Assembly (NCBI GenBank): GCA_902495705.1 | Contig: CABUXT010000001.1 | Location: 107,518-171,517, forward strand | Direction of reading: 5' to 3' | Origin: an uncultured cyanobacterium | GTDB lineage: Bacteria; Cyanobacteriota; Vampirovibrionia; Gastranaerophilales; Gastranaerophilaceae | Length of the DNA stretch: 64,000 nucleotides | Shown: in pieces, positions 27,201 through 34,982 of the stretch | Layout of the letters: every line of letters starts with the position of its first letter | Position numbering within the stretch: the first letter of the stretch is position 1 | Translations under genes and position numbers: made by a program | The notes under the pieces: model-generated | The model's database searches: none | Seen by the model: the letters and a program-made list of their open reading frames with translations, nothing else | Told to the model about the DNA's origin: nothing

Positions 27201-27823
27201 ATATTTGCGTGGAATTTTGAATCAATATCATAAGGGTCTTTGTCGGCATCCCTTTTCATTATTGAAAAATTGCATTTTAGTGCAACTCCTTTTTTCTTTA
27301 AAAGTTTAACATTGAGCTTGGTTATCATATTCAAAAGCTCAATTGTAGCAAGGATTGCAGAGTTCGCAGAAGATGTGAATGTATAATCCCTGTTGAATCT
27401 TATAATATAGATGTCGTTATTGATAATTTGGCGTCTTACCCTTAGAGTGCTGACATAAGAGGCAATCATCGCATCAAAATTTGTCCTAAACTTTTGGTAT
27501 AACTGATTTGAACCAAGTTTAGCTTTTACGACATCACTGTTTGGAAAGTCAATTCTTACAACCGCGAAACTGTCAGTGTTTGATTCTCCTTGAACTGCAC
27601 TAATTTCATTAGAAAAACCGCATTTAATGCATTTTTTGTTTTTCATCAAATTTATCTTGCCGCATTTTGAGCATTTTGTAACAAGAATTTCTCCACATTT
27701 TCGGCAAACATTTTTTGTATTCACGGTACGGCAAACAGGGCAAACGATTTTGAGCACCTTTTTACAGTTAGGGCACACCATCGCATTTTTATCTATTTCT
27801 GCTCCGCATTTTGGACATTCCAT
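24245..27823 (-). CDS. Zinc-ribbon protein with cyclase-like, STAND-like and TPR-like regions (pseudoenzyme?)
   Basis: A 1192-residue cytosolic protein. Three tandem zinc ribbons use C3/C6/C17/C20, C28/C31/C40/C43 and C51/C54/C65/C68. Residues about 84-270 look like a class III nucleotidyl cyclase domain (FAVVRIDFPNSD, NNDIYIIRFNRDYTFTSS, MESLNSALVNGEMKRFYEI), without the two metal Asp and transition-state residues I would expect. Residues about 350-680 resemble the ATPase of adenylate-cyclase/STAND proteins. The P-loop is replaced by VLAIKASPMYQPYSLKL, and the Walker-B-like strand is TLIFIENYEKMDSSSMF. From about 700 to 1120 there are helical TPR-like repeats, and then an acidic tail. The layout matches large cyclase-ATPase-TPR signalling proteins that have lost activity. 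It precedes glgA on the same strand. Confidence 0.7.
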   Translation of the reverse strand: MECPKCGAEIDKNAMVCPNCKKVLKIVCPVCRTVNTKNVCRKCGEILVTKCSKCGKINLMKNKKCIKCGFSNEISAVQGESNTDSFAVVRIDFPNSDVVKAKLGSNQLYQKFRTNFDAMIASYVSTLRVRRQIINNDIYIIRFNRDYTFTSSANSAILATIELLNMITKLNVKLLKKKGVALKCNFSIMKRDADKDPYDIDSKFHANMVYQSSSKDMKALDAFQVITDEDFYDSYKDKYKMESLNSALVNGEMKRFYEIDLKEFVNIGEFLRNEAQQEQEAHEDIEIPNFVQSALIDQEKITQQALKEENQLSDDEIYDIEMINFEEINCAFIKTESINVLDCVVQTLQQVPKGVLAIKASPMYQPYSLKLLSAVEEIGIYDNVIPVTCHDDMKYSPYAFFRDLVSSIFDYTVSQKLFDTNDFSMFANIDKSKLIEDLVRLNQRPMQNMAQTREDYCNVFLSLLKAIPNTLIFIENYEKMDSSSMFVLEKLFDYFDEANISYLISYDKEFSLHKNAHFLLARPYYTEVTLTPTPFEIIIGSDLEFYKNIMTDFYFQRIAKYACGSTLFLDFAIQYLIESGVYEYTEDSIVMVNPKTIIIPSGLDKLIKRRINLMKDDEEMIKFLTMLVLLGTRVDEKTINSLGFNNWQKMAEKLSGMGYMYSYNNCLYFPNYNILRKCLLEVIKPEYLQSVANELFENVFVESMPAPVKTFLFDKFQMGEQVIFEWEKLANINLSMGDFASYLNCSHEILTALDKYAQNWSEEDLMKFKFSLYENVSNNLFDYDPEKTRELAEKTLVSIQKSGNSEQYVSLCTRMIQGSIEHGDYMYAMNLTHGVLSSLDKSSIDPSSPDFNLYFLLMSIIYVKILFNIGAYEDCLDIGYNVLNVLDSEKIDSIQYTIVSKEEFKYLVSECVGYIALVDVITLKEDVGEFLDISRKLLNFLPESYSIFVQLQNLIKGQAVSLNKSMDGEDVFSPILYHIINAFISFKNNPEKFAQEIYKSKLIAKNAMMFQFELFSDLMIGYAYIGLNSFKKASAIIYKIIKDAKIKGMNAIVHSAWYVMSILNIKEGKYDIAYGVLNNSDIQMEKNGVVSDYLTMLNKVNMYKVLMCTGSKDQAQICMNQASAIVQKYGLNFNLNIDIQKIMMENSVSTAEQNDAQDTVTKQEESISVEENSSKFSEEDGDVVNPSEFFSD

Positions 27824-28510
27824 ATCCCAATTATACCATAGCGCATGTGGTTTAAACTAGTTCAAAAAGAGGATATTTTTGATGGGCAAGAGGGTAAGAG
27901 GGAAAGAGGTCAGGCTGGTGGTCTATGTCACCCTGAACTTGATTCAGGGTCTATCCATTTAATTAAAAACTGTTCACTATGGTAAATTTTAAAATAAACA
28001 TTGATAGATTCTGAATAGCAAGAAAATTTTATGTTCACAAAGTTCACATAAATTTTCTAAGCTTTCAGAATGACAAATAATTTGTTGTCGGCATAGCAAT
28101 GCCGACCTATAGACTGCACATAGGTCAAAATCCGACAATAGCCAAAAGTGAACAATCAAACAAAACGAGTAAATGACAAAAGCCGATTTTGTTTGAGGAA
28201 CGAAAGTGACGAGTTATTCGGCTAAGGTACGAGTTTTTAGTTTGATGTGAACGTTGGCGTGTCGGTGGTTTTGTGGTGCTTTTGCCACCAAAAGCACCCC
28301 TGCACGGAGTGCATGAAAAAAGGAATCTTGGATGACCTTGCCCCCTCTCCCTACCCCTCAGCCATACGGCACGCAGTCTCACTCAACTCACATTACTCGT
28401 TGGTTCGGCTAGTGTCCCACAAGGGGCGAGGGAATACCTGTCATTCTTTAATCAACCAAAATCCCTTCACTATTTCCTCCAAACAATTTTCATGCTATGA
28501 TTAGGATGAA
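27824..28510. repeat. Intergenic repeat cluster
   Basis: No gene. It has a GGCAAGAGGGTAAGAGGG tract, a gtcaccctgaa/ttcagggt unit (27927-27954), palindromic family 1 (28003-28074), the 20-bp hairpin (28087-28106), copy 2 of the 200-bp element (28122-28321), and a 'ccctctccctacccctcagcc' GC-rich block followed by 'tcggctagtgtcccacaagg' (about 28340-28432). The ruvB promoter must lie in the last 80 bp. Confidence 0.75.
28122..28321 (+). repeat. 200-bp element, copy 2 of 2
   Basis: Near-identical to 1182-1383, including the GGTGCTTTT/AAAAGCACC stem and GCACGGAGTGC end. Differences are scattered single bases and short gaps. Confidence 0.75.
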
Positions 28511-29593
28511 ATGAGTATTATTGCAGACGATAACGATTTTGAAAATAATAACGACCAAAAAGCGGTTAAGAAAAATCCTGTTGTAAAACCGGAGGCAATT
28601 GACCTTGACAAAAATTTTGAAAACTGTATTCGTCCAAAATCTTTTGACACATATATTGGTCAATCAAACTTAAAAGAAACTCTAAAAATCACTATCCAAG
28701 CTGCAAAAAAACGAGAATTGCCACTTGACCACCTGTTGTTTTACGGTCCTCCTGGGCTTGGGAAAACAACACTTGCAGGTGTAATTGCGCAAGAAATGGG
28801 TGTTGATATAAAAATCACATCAGCTCCGGCTTTGGAGCGTCCGCGCGACATTATCGGAATTTTGATGTCTTTGCAAGGTGGTGAAATCTTGTTTATCGAC
28901 GAAATTCACCGATTGAACAAGGTCGCAGAAGAAATTTTGTACCCAGCAATGGAAGATTTTTATCTTGATATGACAACCGGAAAAAGCCAAACGGTCAAAA
29001 CTTTGCGTGTTCCGTTGCCAAAATTCACCCTAATTGGTGCAACTACAAAAGCCGGAGAATTATCAGGACCTTTGCGCGACAGATTTGGTATAATTCACAG
29101 ATTGGAATTTTACACAAATAAAGAATTGTCGCAGGTAATCAAACGTACCGCAGGAATTTTGGATATCGAAATTGATGATGAAGGTGCTTTTGCAATCGCT
29201 AAGCGCTCAAGAGGAACACCGCGTATTGCAAACAGGCTTATCAAAAGGGTTAGCGACTACGCTCTTGTAAAATATAACGGCAAGATTACAAAAGATATCG
29301 CAAATGAATCACTTGATATTTTGAAAATTGATGAATTTGGGTTGGATACCACTGACAGAAATCTTTTAAAATTAATCATTGAAAAATACGACGGTGGGCC
29401 TGTCGGTATTGAGACTATCGCTGCTGCAATTGGGGAAGATGCAAGGACAATTGAAGACGTTTGCGAACCGTTTTTGCTACAAGCAGGATTGTTGCAAAGA
29501 ACTCCACGCGGACGTAAGGTTTCCCCTGAAACTTACAGACATTTGGGGTACAAAACCAAACATAATGACTCAATTCAGCAGAATTTGTTTTAG
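28511..29593 (+). CDS. ruvB: Holliday junction branch-migration ATPase RuvB
   Basis: A 360-residue AAA+ motor that drives RuvA-bound Holliday junctions during recombinational repair. It has the RuvB pattern: an N-terminal polar extension, RPKSFDTYIGQ, Walker A YGPPGLGKTT (about residues 78-87), Walker B LFIDEIHRLN, sensor 1 GATTKAG, the arginine finger LRDRFG, and the C-terminal winged-helix RTPRGRKVSPETYRHLG. It has an AGGA site just before the ATG. It is followed 85 bp later by recG in the same direction, forming a recombination gene pair. ruvA and ruvC are not in the window. Confidence 0.96.
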   Translation: MSIIADDNDFENNNDQKAVKKNPVVKPEAIDLDKNFENCIRPKSFDTYIGQSNLKETLKITIQAAKKRELPLDHLLFYGPPGLGKTTLAGVIAQEMGVDIKITSAPALERPRDIIGILMSLQGGEILFIDEIHRLNKVAEEILYPAMEDFYLDMTTGKSQTVKTLRVPLPKFTLIGATTKAGELSGPLRDRFGIIHRLEFYTNKELSQVIKRTAGILDIEIDDEGAFAIAKRSRGTPRIANRLIKRVSDYALVKYNGKITKDIANESLDILKIDEFGLDTTDRNLLKLIIEKYDGGPVGIETIAAAIGEDARTIEDVCEPFLLQAGLLQRTPRGRKVSPETYRHLGYKTKHNDSIQQNLF

Positions 29594-29678
29594 CAATGGA
29601 AAATTCCTGCCGATTACCCTCGAAAAATTCAATATTAAGCGTTAGCAAAAAACATTTCCTTGATGTAAAATCATAACT

Positions 29679-32075
29679 ATGGTTGAGAATCTTGACAAAA
29701 TAAAAGCCGCTATAGATATTGAGGTTAAATATCGCTATATCGATATCCACGGTAAAACTCAAAAGTTTTCGAGTTTTATCAAGGGTGAAGCGCGCAAAAA
29801 TTACAAAAAGTCAGGAAAAAATCCTCGTTGGGCAGTTGTGGAAGAGGCTTTTGATGTTTATCCATACTCTTCAGTACCTGAAAGGCGCAAGGCAATTGAA
29901 CAGCTTGTCAGGACGATAAAAGCCGATATTCAGCAGGAAAAACAATCTCAAGAAGAAGAAAAAACAATGCAGCTCCAACGTCAAAAACACCCATCCGAAG
30001 TAGATGTTATGTATATCAAAGGCGTTGGACCAAAAGTTGCCTACAAATTAAACAAACTTGGCATTTTTACCGCTCAAGATTTGATGATGTATTTTCCTAA
30101 AAAACATATCGATTATTCTTCACGCACCCTTATTAAAAACTTGGAAGAAGGGCAGACTACAACAGTTTTCGGCTATATAAAATCAGTTTCGGCGTTCAAT
30201 ACTCGCAACAATTTATCAGTTATAAAAGTTGTTATCGGTGACGAAAGCGGTCGATTTGAATTGAGTTTTTTCAATGCAAAAGGTAATAAGTATTTGCTTG
30301 AACGCACCAAAGCTCAATTCCCTGTAAATGCAGGAATTATGGTCTCAGGGATGGTTAAGCGCAATAGCTACAACAACCAATTAACAATGGATAAACCGAC
30401 ATATTCGATTATGAGCGGTGAATTTATGGAAGATTCTGGGACAAAAAATCTGAATGTGGCGCGTATTGTACCGATTTATACAGTTTGCGAAGGGCTTAGC
30501 ATCAAAACACTGCGTAAAGCAATCTATAACGCGATTGAACTATACAAAAACGATATTGTAAATATTGTCCCTGAACATATCAGAGCGCGTTTGGGGCTGG
30601 TTGACAAAAAAGTTGCCGTTGCACAAATCCATTTCCCTGAATCTATGGACAGCTTGGAGCACGCAAGATTTTCTCTGATTTTTGAAGAATTGTTCTTGGT
30701 GCAATTGAAGTTAATCAGATTGCGTGAAAACACTGCGAAAAACACATCTTCGTATGCCTTAAAAGTGCATAAAGACGGACTTGTTCAGCAATTTATTAAA
30801 AACTTACCGTTTGAATTGACTTCAGGGCAAAAACAAGCCGTGAACGAAATTTTGCAGGATATGGATTCTGATACTCCAATGCAAAGACTTTTACAAGGTG
30901 ATGTTGGTAGCGGAAAAACTGTCGTGGCAACGATTATGTTGCTTGCTGCAATTGAAAACGGTTATCAGGGAGCACTTATGGCACCGACCGAAATCCTTGC
31001 TCAACAACACTATAACAACCTTGTTCAATGGCTCACTCCAATGGGGCTTAATGTTGGCTTATTCTTAGGCAGTCACGGTAAAAAGGTGCGACAAAAATTT
31101 GAAACTGACCTCAAAAACGGTCAGACAAATATTGCGGTTGGCACACACGCGCTGATTCAAGAAAATGTACAGTTCAGCAATCTTGGGGCGATTGTTGTGG
31201 ACGAGCAACATAGGTTTGGGGTAAAACAGCGTAATGTTTTGAAGAAAAAATCACAAAATCCGCAAATCCTCACTATGACGGCGACTCCGATTCCGCGAAC
31301 CTTGGCATTGACTGTTCACGGCGATTTGGATTTGACCGTAATAAATGAACTTCCAAAAGGCAGAAAACCAATAAAAACAAGCCTGACAGGTTCACACAAA
31401 GCCGTGTGGGATTTGATTGAGCGTGAAGTAAATGATGGCAGGCAAGCCTACATTGTATATCCGCTGATTGATGAGAGCGAAACTTTATCTGCAAAAGCTG
31501 CCACAATTGAGGCTGAAAAGCTCCAAAAAGAAGTCTTTCCGCAGTTTAAAATAGGTTTACTCCACGGCAAATTGAAAAATGATGAAAAAGACGAAGTGAT
31601 GAAAGATTTCAAAGACGACAAATATGATATTTTGGTGTCTACAACTGTTGTTGAGGTCGGTGTTGATGTGCCAAATGCAACGGTTATGGTTATTGAAAAC
31701 GCCGAACGCTTTGGCTTGTCGCAACTTCACCAGTTGAGAGGACGTGTCGGTCGTAATTCGCTCCAATCGTATTGTGTGCTGATTACAGCATCAAGGTCGC
31801 AAGAAACCAGAGAACGTTTAAAAATTATGACAGAAACCAACGATGGATTTGTTATTGCGGAGAAAGATTTGCAATTGCGCGGTCCGGGGGAATTTTTGGG
31901 AACTCGTCAATCAGGTTTGCCTGATTTGATTATTTCGGATATCGTACGTGATGCCAAGATTCTTGAACTTGCACGTAATGAGGCAATTGACTTTGTGAAA
32001 GAATATGATATTAAAGATTTTCCGCTTTTGAAAAACGTGACGTCGCTTGAAATGTTCACAGGTTTGGATATTTAA
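29679..32075 (+). CDS. recG: ATP-dependent DNA helicase RecG with N-terminal extension
   Basis: A 798-residue superfamily 2 helicase that reverses stalled forks and processes branched DNA. The core has an HhH-like IKGVGPKVAYKLNKLGI start (about 113), a wedge OB domain (TVFGYIKSVSAFNTRNNLSV), GDVGSGKTVVA (about 406), VVDEQHRFGVKQR, TATPIPRTL, VVEVGVDVPNATVM and QLRGRVGRN. The first about 105 residues are an extra lysine- and glutamine-rich domain. It contains KYRYIDIHGKTQKFSSFIKG and is not in E. coli RecG (693 residues); cyanobacterial RecG proteins are also extended at the N-terminus. It is likely in the same transcription unit as ruvB. Confidence 0.95.
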   Translation: MVENLDKIKAAIDIEVKYRYIDIHGKTQKFSSFIKGEARKNYKKSGKNPRWAVVEEAFDVYPYSSVPERRKAIEQLVRTIKADIQQEKQSQEEEKTMQLQRQKHPSEVDVMYIKGVGPKVAYKLNKLGIFTAQDLMMYFPKKHIDYSSRTLIKNLEEGQTTTVFGYIKSVSAFNTRNNLSVIKVVIGDESGRFELSFFNAKGNKYLLERTKAQFPVNAGIMVSGMVKRNSYNNQLTMDKPTYSIMSGEFMEDSGTKNLNVARIVPIYTVCEGLSIKTLRKAIYNAIELYKNDIVNIVPEHIRARLGLVDKKVAVAQIHFPESMDSLEHARFSLIFEELFLVQLKLIRLRENTAKNTSSYALKVHKDGLVQQFIKNLPFELTSGQKQAVNEILQDMDSDTPMQRLLQGDVGSGKTVVATIMLLAAIENGYQGALMAPTEILAQQHYNNLVQWLTPMGLNVGLFLGSHGKKVRQKFETDLKNGQTNIAVGTHALIQENVQFSNLGAIVVDEQHRFGVKQRNVLKKKSQNPQILTMTATPIPRTLALTVHGDLDLTVINELPKGRKPIKTSLTGSHKAVWDLIEREVNDGRQAYIVYPLIDESETLSAKAATIEAEKLQKEVFPQFKIGLLHGKLKNDEKDEVMKDFKDDKYDILVSTTVVEVGVDVPNATVMVIENAERFGLSQLHQLRGRVGRNSLQSYCVLITASRSQETRERLKIMTETNDGFVIAEKDLQLRGPGEFLGTRQSGLPDLIISDIVRDAKILELARNEAIDFVKEYDIKDFPLLKNVTSLEMFTGLDI

Positions 32076-32301
32076 GGAAGTACAGAGGGCAAGAAGGCAA
32101 GCTATTTAATGTTATTCTAAGTATTGTCTGTTGTCATTCCAAAACAAGTTCGGAATGATGTTCCCTCGCCCCTTGAGGGAGAGGGGTAGGGTGAGGGGTG
32201 TTCGGTTAGAGATTCTGAATAGCAAGAAAATTTAGTGTTCGTTAAACTCACACAAATTTTCTAAGCTTTCAGAATGACAAAATAAAAAAGTCATGTCTCA
32301 C
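32076..32301. repeat. Intergenic repeats
   Basis: It holds a GAGGGCAAGAAGGCAAG tract directly after recG, a 'ccctcgccccttgagggaga' block, and palindromic family 1 form B (32209-32278), which ends just before prepilin gene 3. Confidence 0.7.
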
Positions 32302-33138
32302 CTAGTTCCAAGGATAATCGTTTGAAATTTTCCAACCATCTTTGAAAATTACGGCAGCGCAAGCGGTTCCTAATCCGGTACGACCGCCACCACCTCCGGT
32401 ATTACCGGTTTTACTGCAAGGTCTTAGAATTTCACCCTCTTTGCCCATGAGTTCTTCTCTTGAATATGCAATATGTGGAGCACCGCAGTTATCAAATCCG
32501 CCCGGGTAGAGTCCATTTTTTACATTTTTCCATTTTTCAAACTCATAACTGCATAAATTTGCATTGTTATATGGGTAAAAGACAAATATATCTTTCCCTA
32601 AAACGTTTCTGTTGCTATGTCCGTTTACGTCAACAATAAGAGACATCAATTGAGTGCCGTCAATTTTTGAAAATCCTATAATCATTCCATTATTTAAAAC
32701 TAAACTGTACTCTACATGGTCAGTATATTTTGTTCCATCAAGGCTGTAATACCCATAAAAATTACCGGTTTTCCAACAACCATCTTCCATTTTCGTACAA
32801 ACTCTGGCAACTTTTAAATAAGGCTTGAAGTATTTTTCTCCAAATTCTTGTGGAGACAATGTTGTCTCAAATTCTGAACTGCCTTCCTCATCTGTATCTG
32901 CTGCATAGCTTTTGACAGCTTGATTTAAGATTGATTGAGCCTCCATAAGTTGTGAAACAATTGTCTTTTTTTGCTGATTAGCCATCAAAGTCGGAATTGT
33001 TATCGCTGCAACAACGCCGATAATTCCAAGGGTGATTAAGACTTCCGCCAACGTAAATCCAAACTTTGCTTTAGTTTGTGGCGAATTTACGTGCGTAGCA
33101 CCTTCAGCCAATGTGAAACCAAATTTCTTCTTAAACAT
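32302..33138 (-). CDS. Type IV prepilin-like protein with duplicated leader, cassette 3
   Basis: A 278-residue pilin-like protein and a close paralogue of the equally long protein at 58375. The leader MFKKKFG|FTLAEGATHVNSPQTKAKFG|FTLAEV shows two complete processing sites 20 residues apart (shown in parts: FG|FTLAEG and FG|FTLAEV). The pilin helix LITLGIIGVVAAITIPTL follows the second. Shared features in the globular part are CWKTGNFYGYY, VDVNGHSNRNVLGKDIF, FYPYNNANLC, YPGGFDNCGAPHIAYSREEL and the end CAAVIFKDGWKISNDYPWN, with paired cysteines that could form disulfides outside the cell. A Gly-rich run (GGGGGR) near residue 250 is unique to this copy. AAGGA lies 5 bases before the ATG. It is divergent from the XRE gene at 33295. 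Confidence 0.87.
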   Translation of the reverse strand: MFKKKFGFTLAEGATHVNSPQTKAKFGFTLAEVLITLGIIGVVAAITIPTLMANQQKKTIVSQLMEAQSILNQAVKSYAADTDEEGSSEFETTLSPQEFGEKYFKPYLKVARVCTKMEDGCWKTGNFYGYYSLDGTKYTDHVEYSLVLNNGMIIGFSKIDGTQLMSLIVDVNGHSNRNVLGKDIFVFYPYNNANLCSYEFEKWKNVKNGLYPGGFDNCGAPHIAYSREELMGKEGEILRPCSKTGNTGGGGGRTGLGTACAAVIFKDGWKISNDYPWN

Positions 33139-33294
33139 ATAATCCTTTCAATGATTTCGTGATAAAATCCAATAAATTATCATTATTAATTCTATTTTAT
33201 CATGGTTAATTATATTAATCAAACTTTTATAATTTACAATTTGTTAATATATAAAAACTTAAACCTTAATATTAATAAAAGGGTAGATTTGAGT
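33139..33294. promoter_or_regulatory. Divergent promoter/operator region, cassette 3
   Basis: It contains the inverted repeat TGATAAAAT (33160-33168) and ATTTTATCA (33194-33202), 25 bp apart. The same TGATAAAAT string lies in the palindrome of cassette 1. The rest is very AT-rich. A candidate operator for the adjacent XRE protein. Confidence 0.5.
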
Positions 33295-33609
33295 ATGAAT
33301 ATTAAAAAACTAATTGGTCATAGGATTAAAGAACTTAGAAAATCAAGACATTTTTCGCAGGAACAGCTTGCTGAAATGCTTGATATCAGCCAAAATGCGC
33401 TTAGCTATATCGAAACAGGTGAAAACTTTTTTTCTTCAGATACCTTAGAAAAATTAATCAATGCGCTAGAGATTGAACCACAAGAGCTTATGACTTTTGC
33501 GCATTTGCAAAGTTCGGATAATTTGTTGAACGAAATTGTGGAAATGTTGCACAAAAACCCTGATAAAATCAAAGATATCTACAAAATTACCAAAGCAATT
33601 ATCTGTTAA
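33295..33609 (+). CDS. XRE-family regulator of prepilin cassette 3
   Basis: A 104-residue protein. The helix-turn-helix spans about residues 7-60 (IKELRKSRHFSQEQLAEMLD, NALSYIETGENFFSSDTLEK). The tail NLLNEIVEMLHKNPDKIKDI then YKITKAIIC aligns with the tails of the three sister regulators. I chose the ATG at 33295 rather than an upstream ATG at 33202. That gives a length equal to the sister proteins (104-107) and keeps the inverted repeat outside the coding region. The gene is followed 75 bp later by clpP on the same strand. Read-through into clpP is possible but unlikely to be the point. Confidence 0.85.
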   Translation: MNIKKLIGHRIKELRKSRHFSQEQLAEMLDISQNALSYIETGENFFSSDTLEKLINALEIEPQELMTFAHLQSSDNLLNEIVEMLHKNPDKIKDIYKITKAIIC

Positions 33610-33684
33610 AAAAATAAATAATCTGCCCAATGTATTCAGATAAGGATTTTTGTAGTATAATCTCATCAGAAAAGGAGAGCAAAA

Positions 33685-34296
33685 ATGGACCAAGAAACAT
33701 ATATGAAGATAATGGGTTATGTTCCGACAGTAATTGAGGCATCTTCACGCGGAGAACGCTCATTTGATATTTTTTCAAGATTGTTAAGAGAAAGAATTAT
33801 TTTCTTAGGAACAGAAATTGACGATGATGTTGCAAACTCTGTTGTTGCACAGCTTTTATTGTTGGATAGCGAAAATTCTGAAAAAGATATTATGCTATAC
33901 ATCAACAGCCCAGGTGGTGTAATCACTGCAGGTATGGCAATTTATGATACTATGAACCTTATTAAATCAGATGTTTCAACAATTTGTCTTGGTGAGGCTG
34001 CATCAATGGGTGCATTTTTACTTTCTGCAGGTACAAAAGGTAAGAGAATGGCTCTACCTAGTGCAAGAATTATGATTCACCAACCTTTAGGCGGTGCTCA
34101 AGGTCAAGCAACAGATATTGAACTTGAGGCAAAAGAAATTTTGAGAATGAAAGAAATGTTAATCGGAATTATGGCAGAAAATTCTGGTCAACCTTATGGC
34201 AAAGTAAAAGAAGATTGCGAAAGAGACCACTATTTGTCAGCGGCAGAGGCTTGTCAATATGGGCTTATTGATAAGGTGGTTGAACGTACTCACTAG
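33685..34296 (+). CDS. clpP: ATP-dependent Clp protease proteolytic subunit
   Basis: A 203-residue ClpP serine protease subunit that forms the two-ring chamber working with ClpX/ClpA/ClpC. The catalytic triad is S107 (EAASMGAF), H132 (MIHQPLGG) and D181 (ERDHYLSA). The usual INSPGG oxyanion segment is at about 74-79, and the N-terminal segment YVPTVIEASSRGERSFDIFSR carries the processing and axial-loop region. AAGGAGAG precedes the ATG. A strong terminator lies 24 bp after the stop, so the gene is monocistronic or the end of a short unit. Confidence 0.96.
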   Translation: MDQETYMKIMGYVPTVIEASSRGERSFDIFSRLLRERIIFLGTEIDDDVANSVVAQLLLLDSENSEKDIMLYINSPGGVITAGMAIYDTMNLIKSDVSTICLGEAASMGAFLLSAGTKGKRMALPSARIMIHQPLGGAQGQATDIELEAKEILRMKEMLIGIMAENSGQPYGKVKEDCERDHYLSAAEACQYGLIDKVVERTH

Positions 34297-34320
34297 TTGA
34301 AGGATAAAGGATTTACAGAA

Positions 34321-34355
34321 GGCGGCTCACGAAGTGAGCCGCCTCTCGTTTTGTT
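34321..34355 (+). terminator. Terminator of clpP
   Basis: GGCGGCTCAC, loop GAA, GTGAGCCGCC then TCTCGTTTTG. The arms are perfect over 10 bp. Confidence 0.85.
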
Positions 34356-34790
34356 GTTTCTGGTAATGATAAGACTTTTTTATAATGTCATTCTGAAAGG
34401 ATTAAAAATCTTGTGGGCTTGTTTGGCTTAGATTTTATCCTATTCAGAATCTATCAATGCTGATTTTTGTCGGCATAGCAATGCCGACCTACGTAAACTG
34501 AACAATTAAAGCATTGTCATTCCGAATTGCGGATTTTGGCAAGTGCGCCGTGTGAACGAAGTGAACCCAGCACGTCTTGGCGAGAGCTGCGTTGAGCCGG
34601 TCGAGCCGCCAATAATCCAAGACTATTTCGGAATCCTTTCAATAATCATGATTTATCAATAGTAACATTTGTTGAATATTAATTATGAAAAAGATTCTGA
34701 ATCAAGTTCAGAATGACATAATTGTATTAACTTTTGTAACAAAAATAGCAAGTCTTGAAATTGTATATTTTGTATATACTTATTATATAT
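34356..34790. repeat. Intergenic repeats with GC-rich core
   Basis: It holds palindromic family 1 form A (34387-34454), the 20-bp hairpin (34469-34488), and a composite from 34515 to 34719. In the composite an attccgaa/ttcggaat hairpin encloses the GC-rich core (34531-34622), followed by a gattctgaa/ttcagaatgac unit. No gene. Confidence 0.75.
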
Positions 34791-34794
34791 GTAG

Positions 34795-34923
34795 ACATTA
34801 AATAGACACGAGAGATATTAAGAGAGTTTACAAAATCCCGTTTAAATAAAGAGAGACAATTATTCCTATTCCTAATTCCTAGACAAATTTTTAAACCCCA
34901 CTATAAAGTGGGGCTTTTCTTTT
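34795..34923 (+). ncRNA. Candidate small RNA between clpP and dapB
   Basis: A very AT-rich promoter-like stretch (for example TTGTAT at 34761-34766, 17-bp spacer, TATATA at 34784-34789) precedes about 130 bp with no reading frame. The stretch includes a thrice-repeated ATTCCTA-like motif (34861-34881). It ends at a terminator: CCCCACT, ATAA, AGTGGGG (34896-34913), then CTTTTCTTTT. The UCCU repeats could pair with Shine-Dalgarno sequences. The only evidence is this layout. Confidence 0.4.
34896..34923 (+). terminator. Terminator of candidate RNA (possibly bidirectional with dapB)
   Basis: A 7-bp GC-rich stem with a 4-base loop and CTTTTCTTTT on the plus strand. On the minus strand, where it would serve dapB, the tract is TTTAAAAATTT and weaker. 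Confidence 0.75.
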
Positions 34924-34982
34924 ACTTATTAAAATTATTTGCTACATCCTATAAGGAAGATTTTCAATCAGAAACTTTCAAA

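Noticed and set aside
28125..28504. Overlapping 85-codon frames in the 200-bp element
   Set aside because: The frames differ between the two copies of the element, and the translated text is compositionally odd, so coding is unlikely.
33202..33294. Longer N-terminus for the cassette 3 regulator
   Set aside because: The extra 31 residues are hydrophobic and unlike the sister regulators, and would cover one arm of the inverted repeat; the ATG at 33295 fits better.
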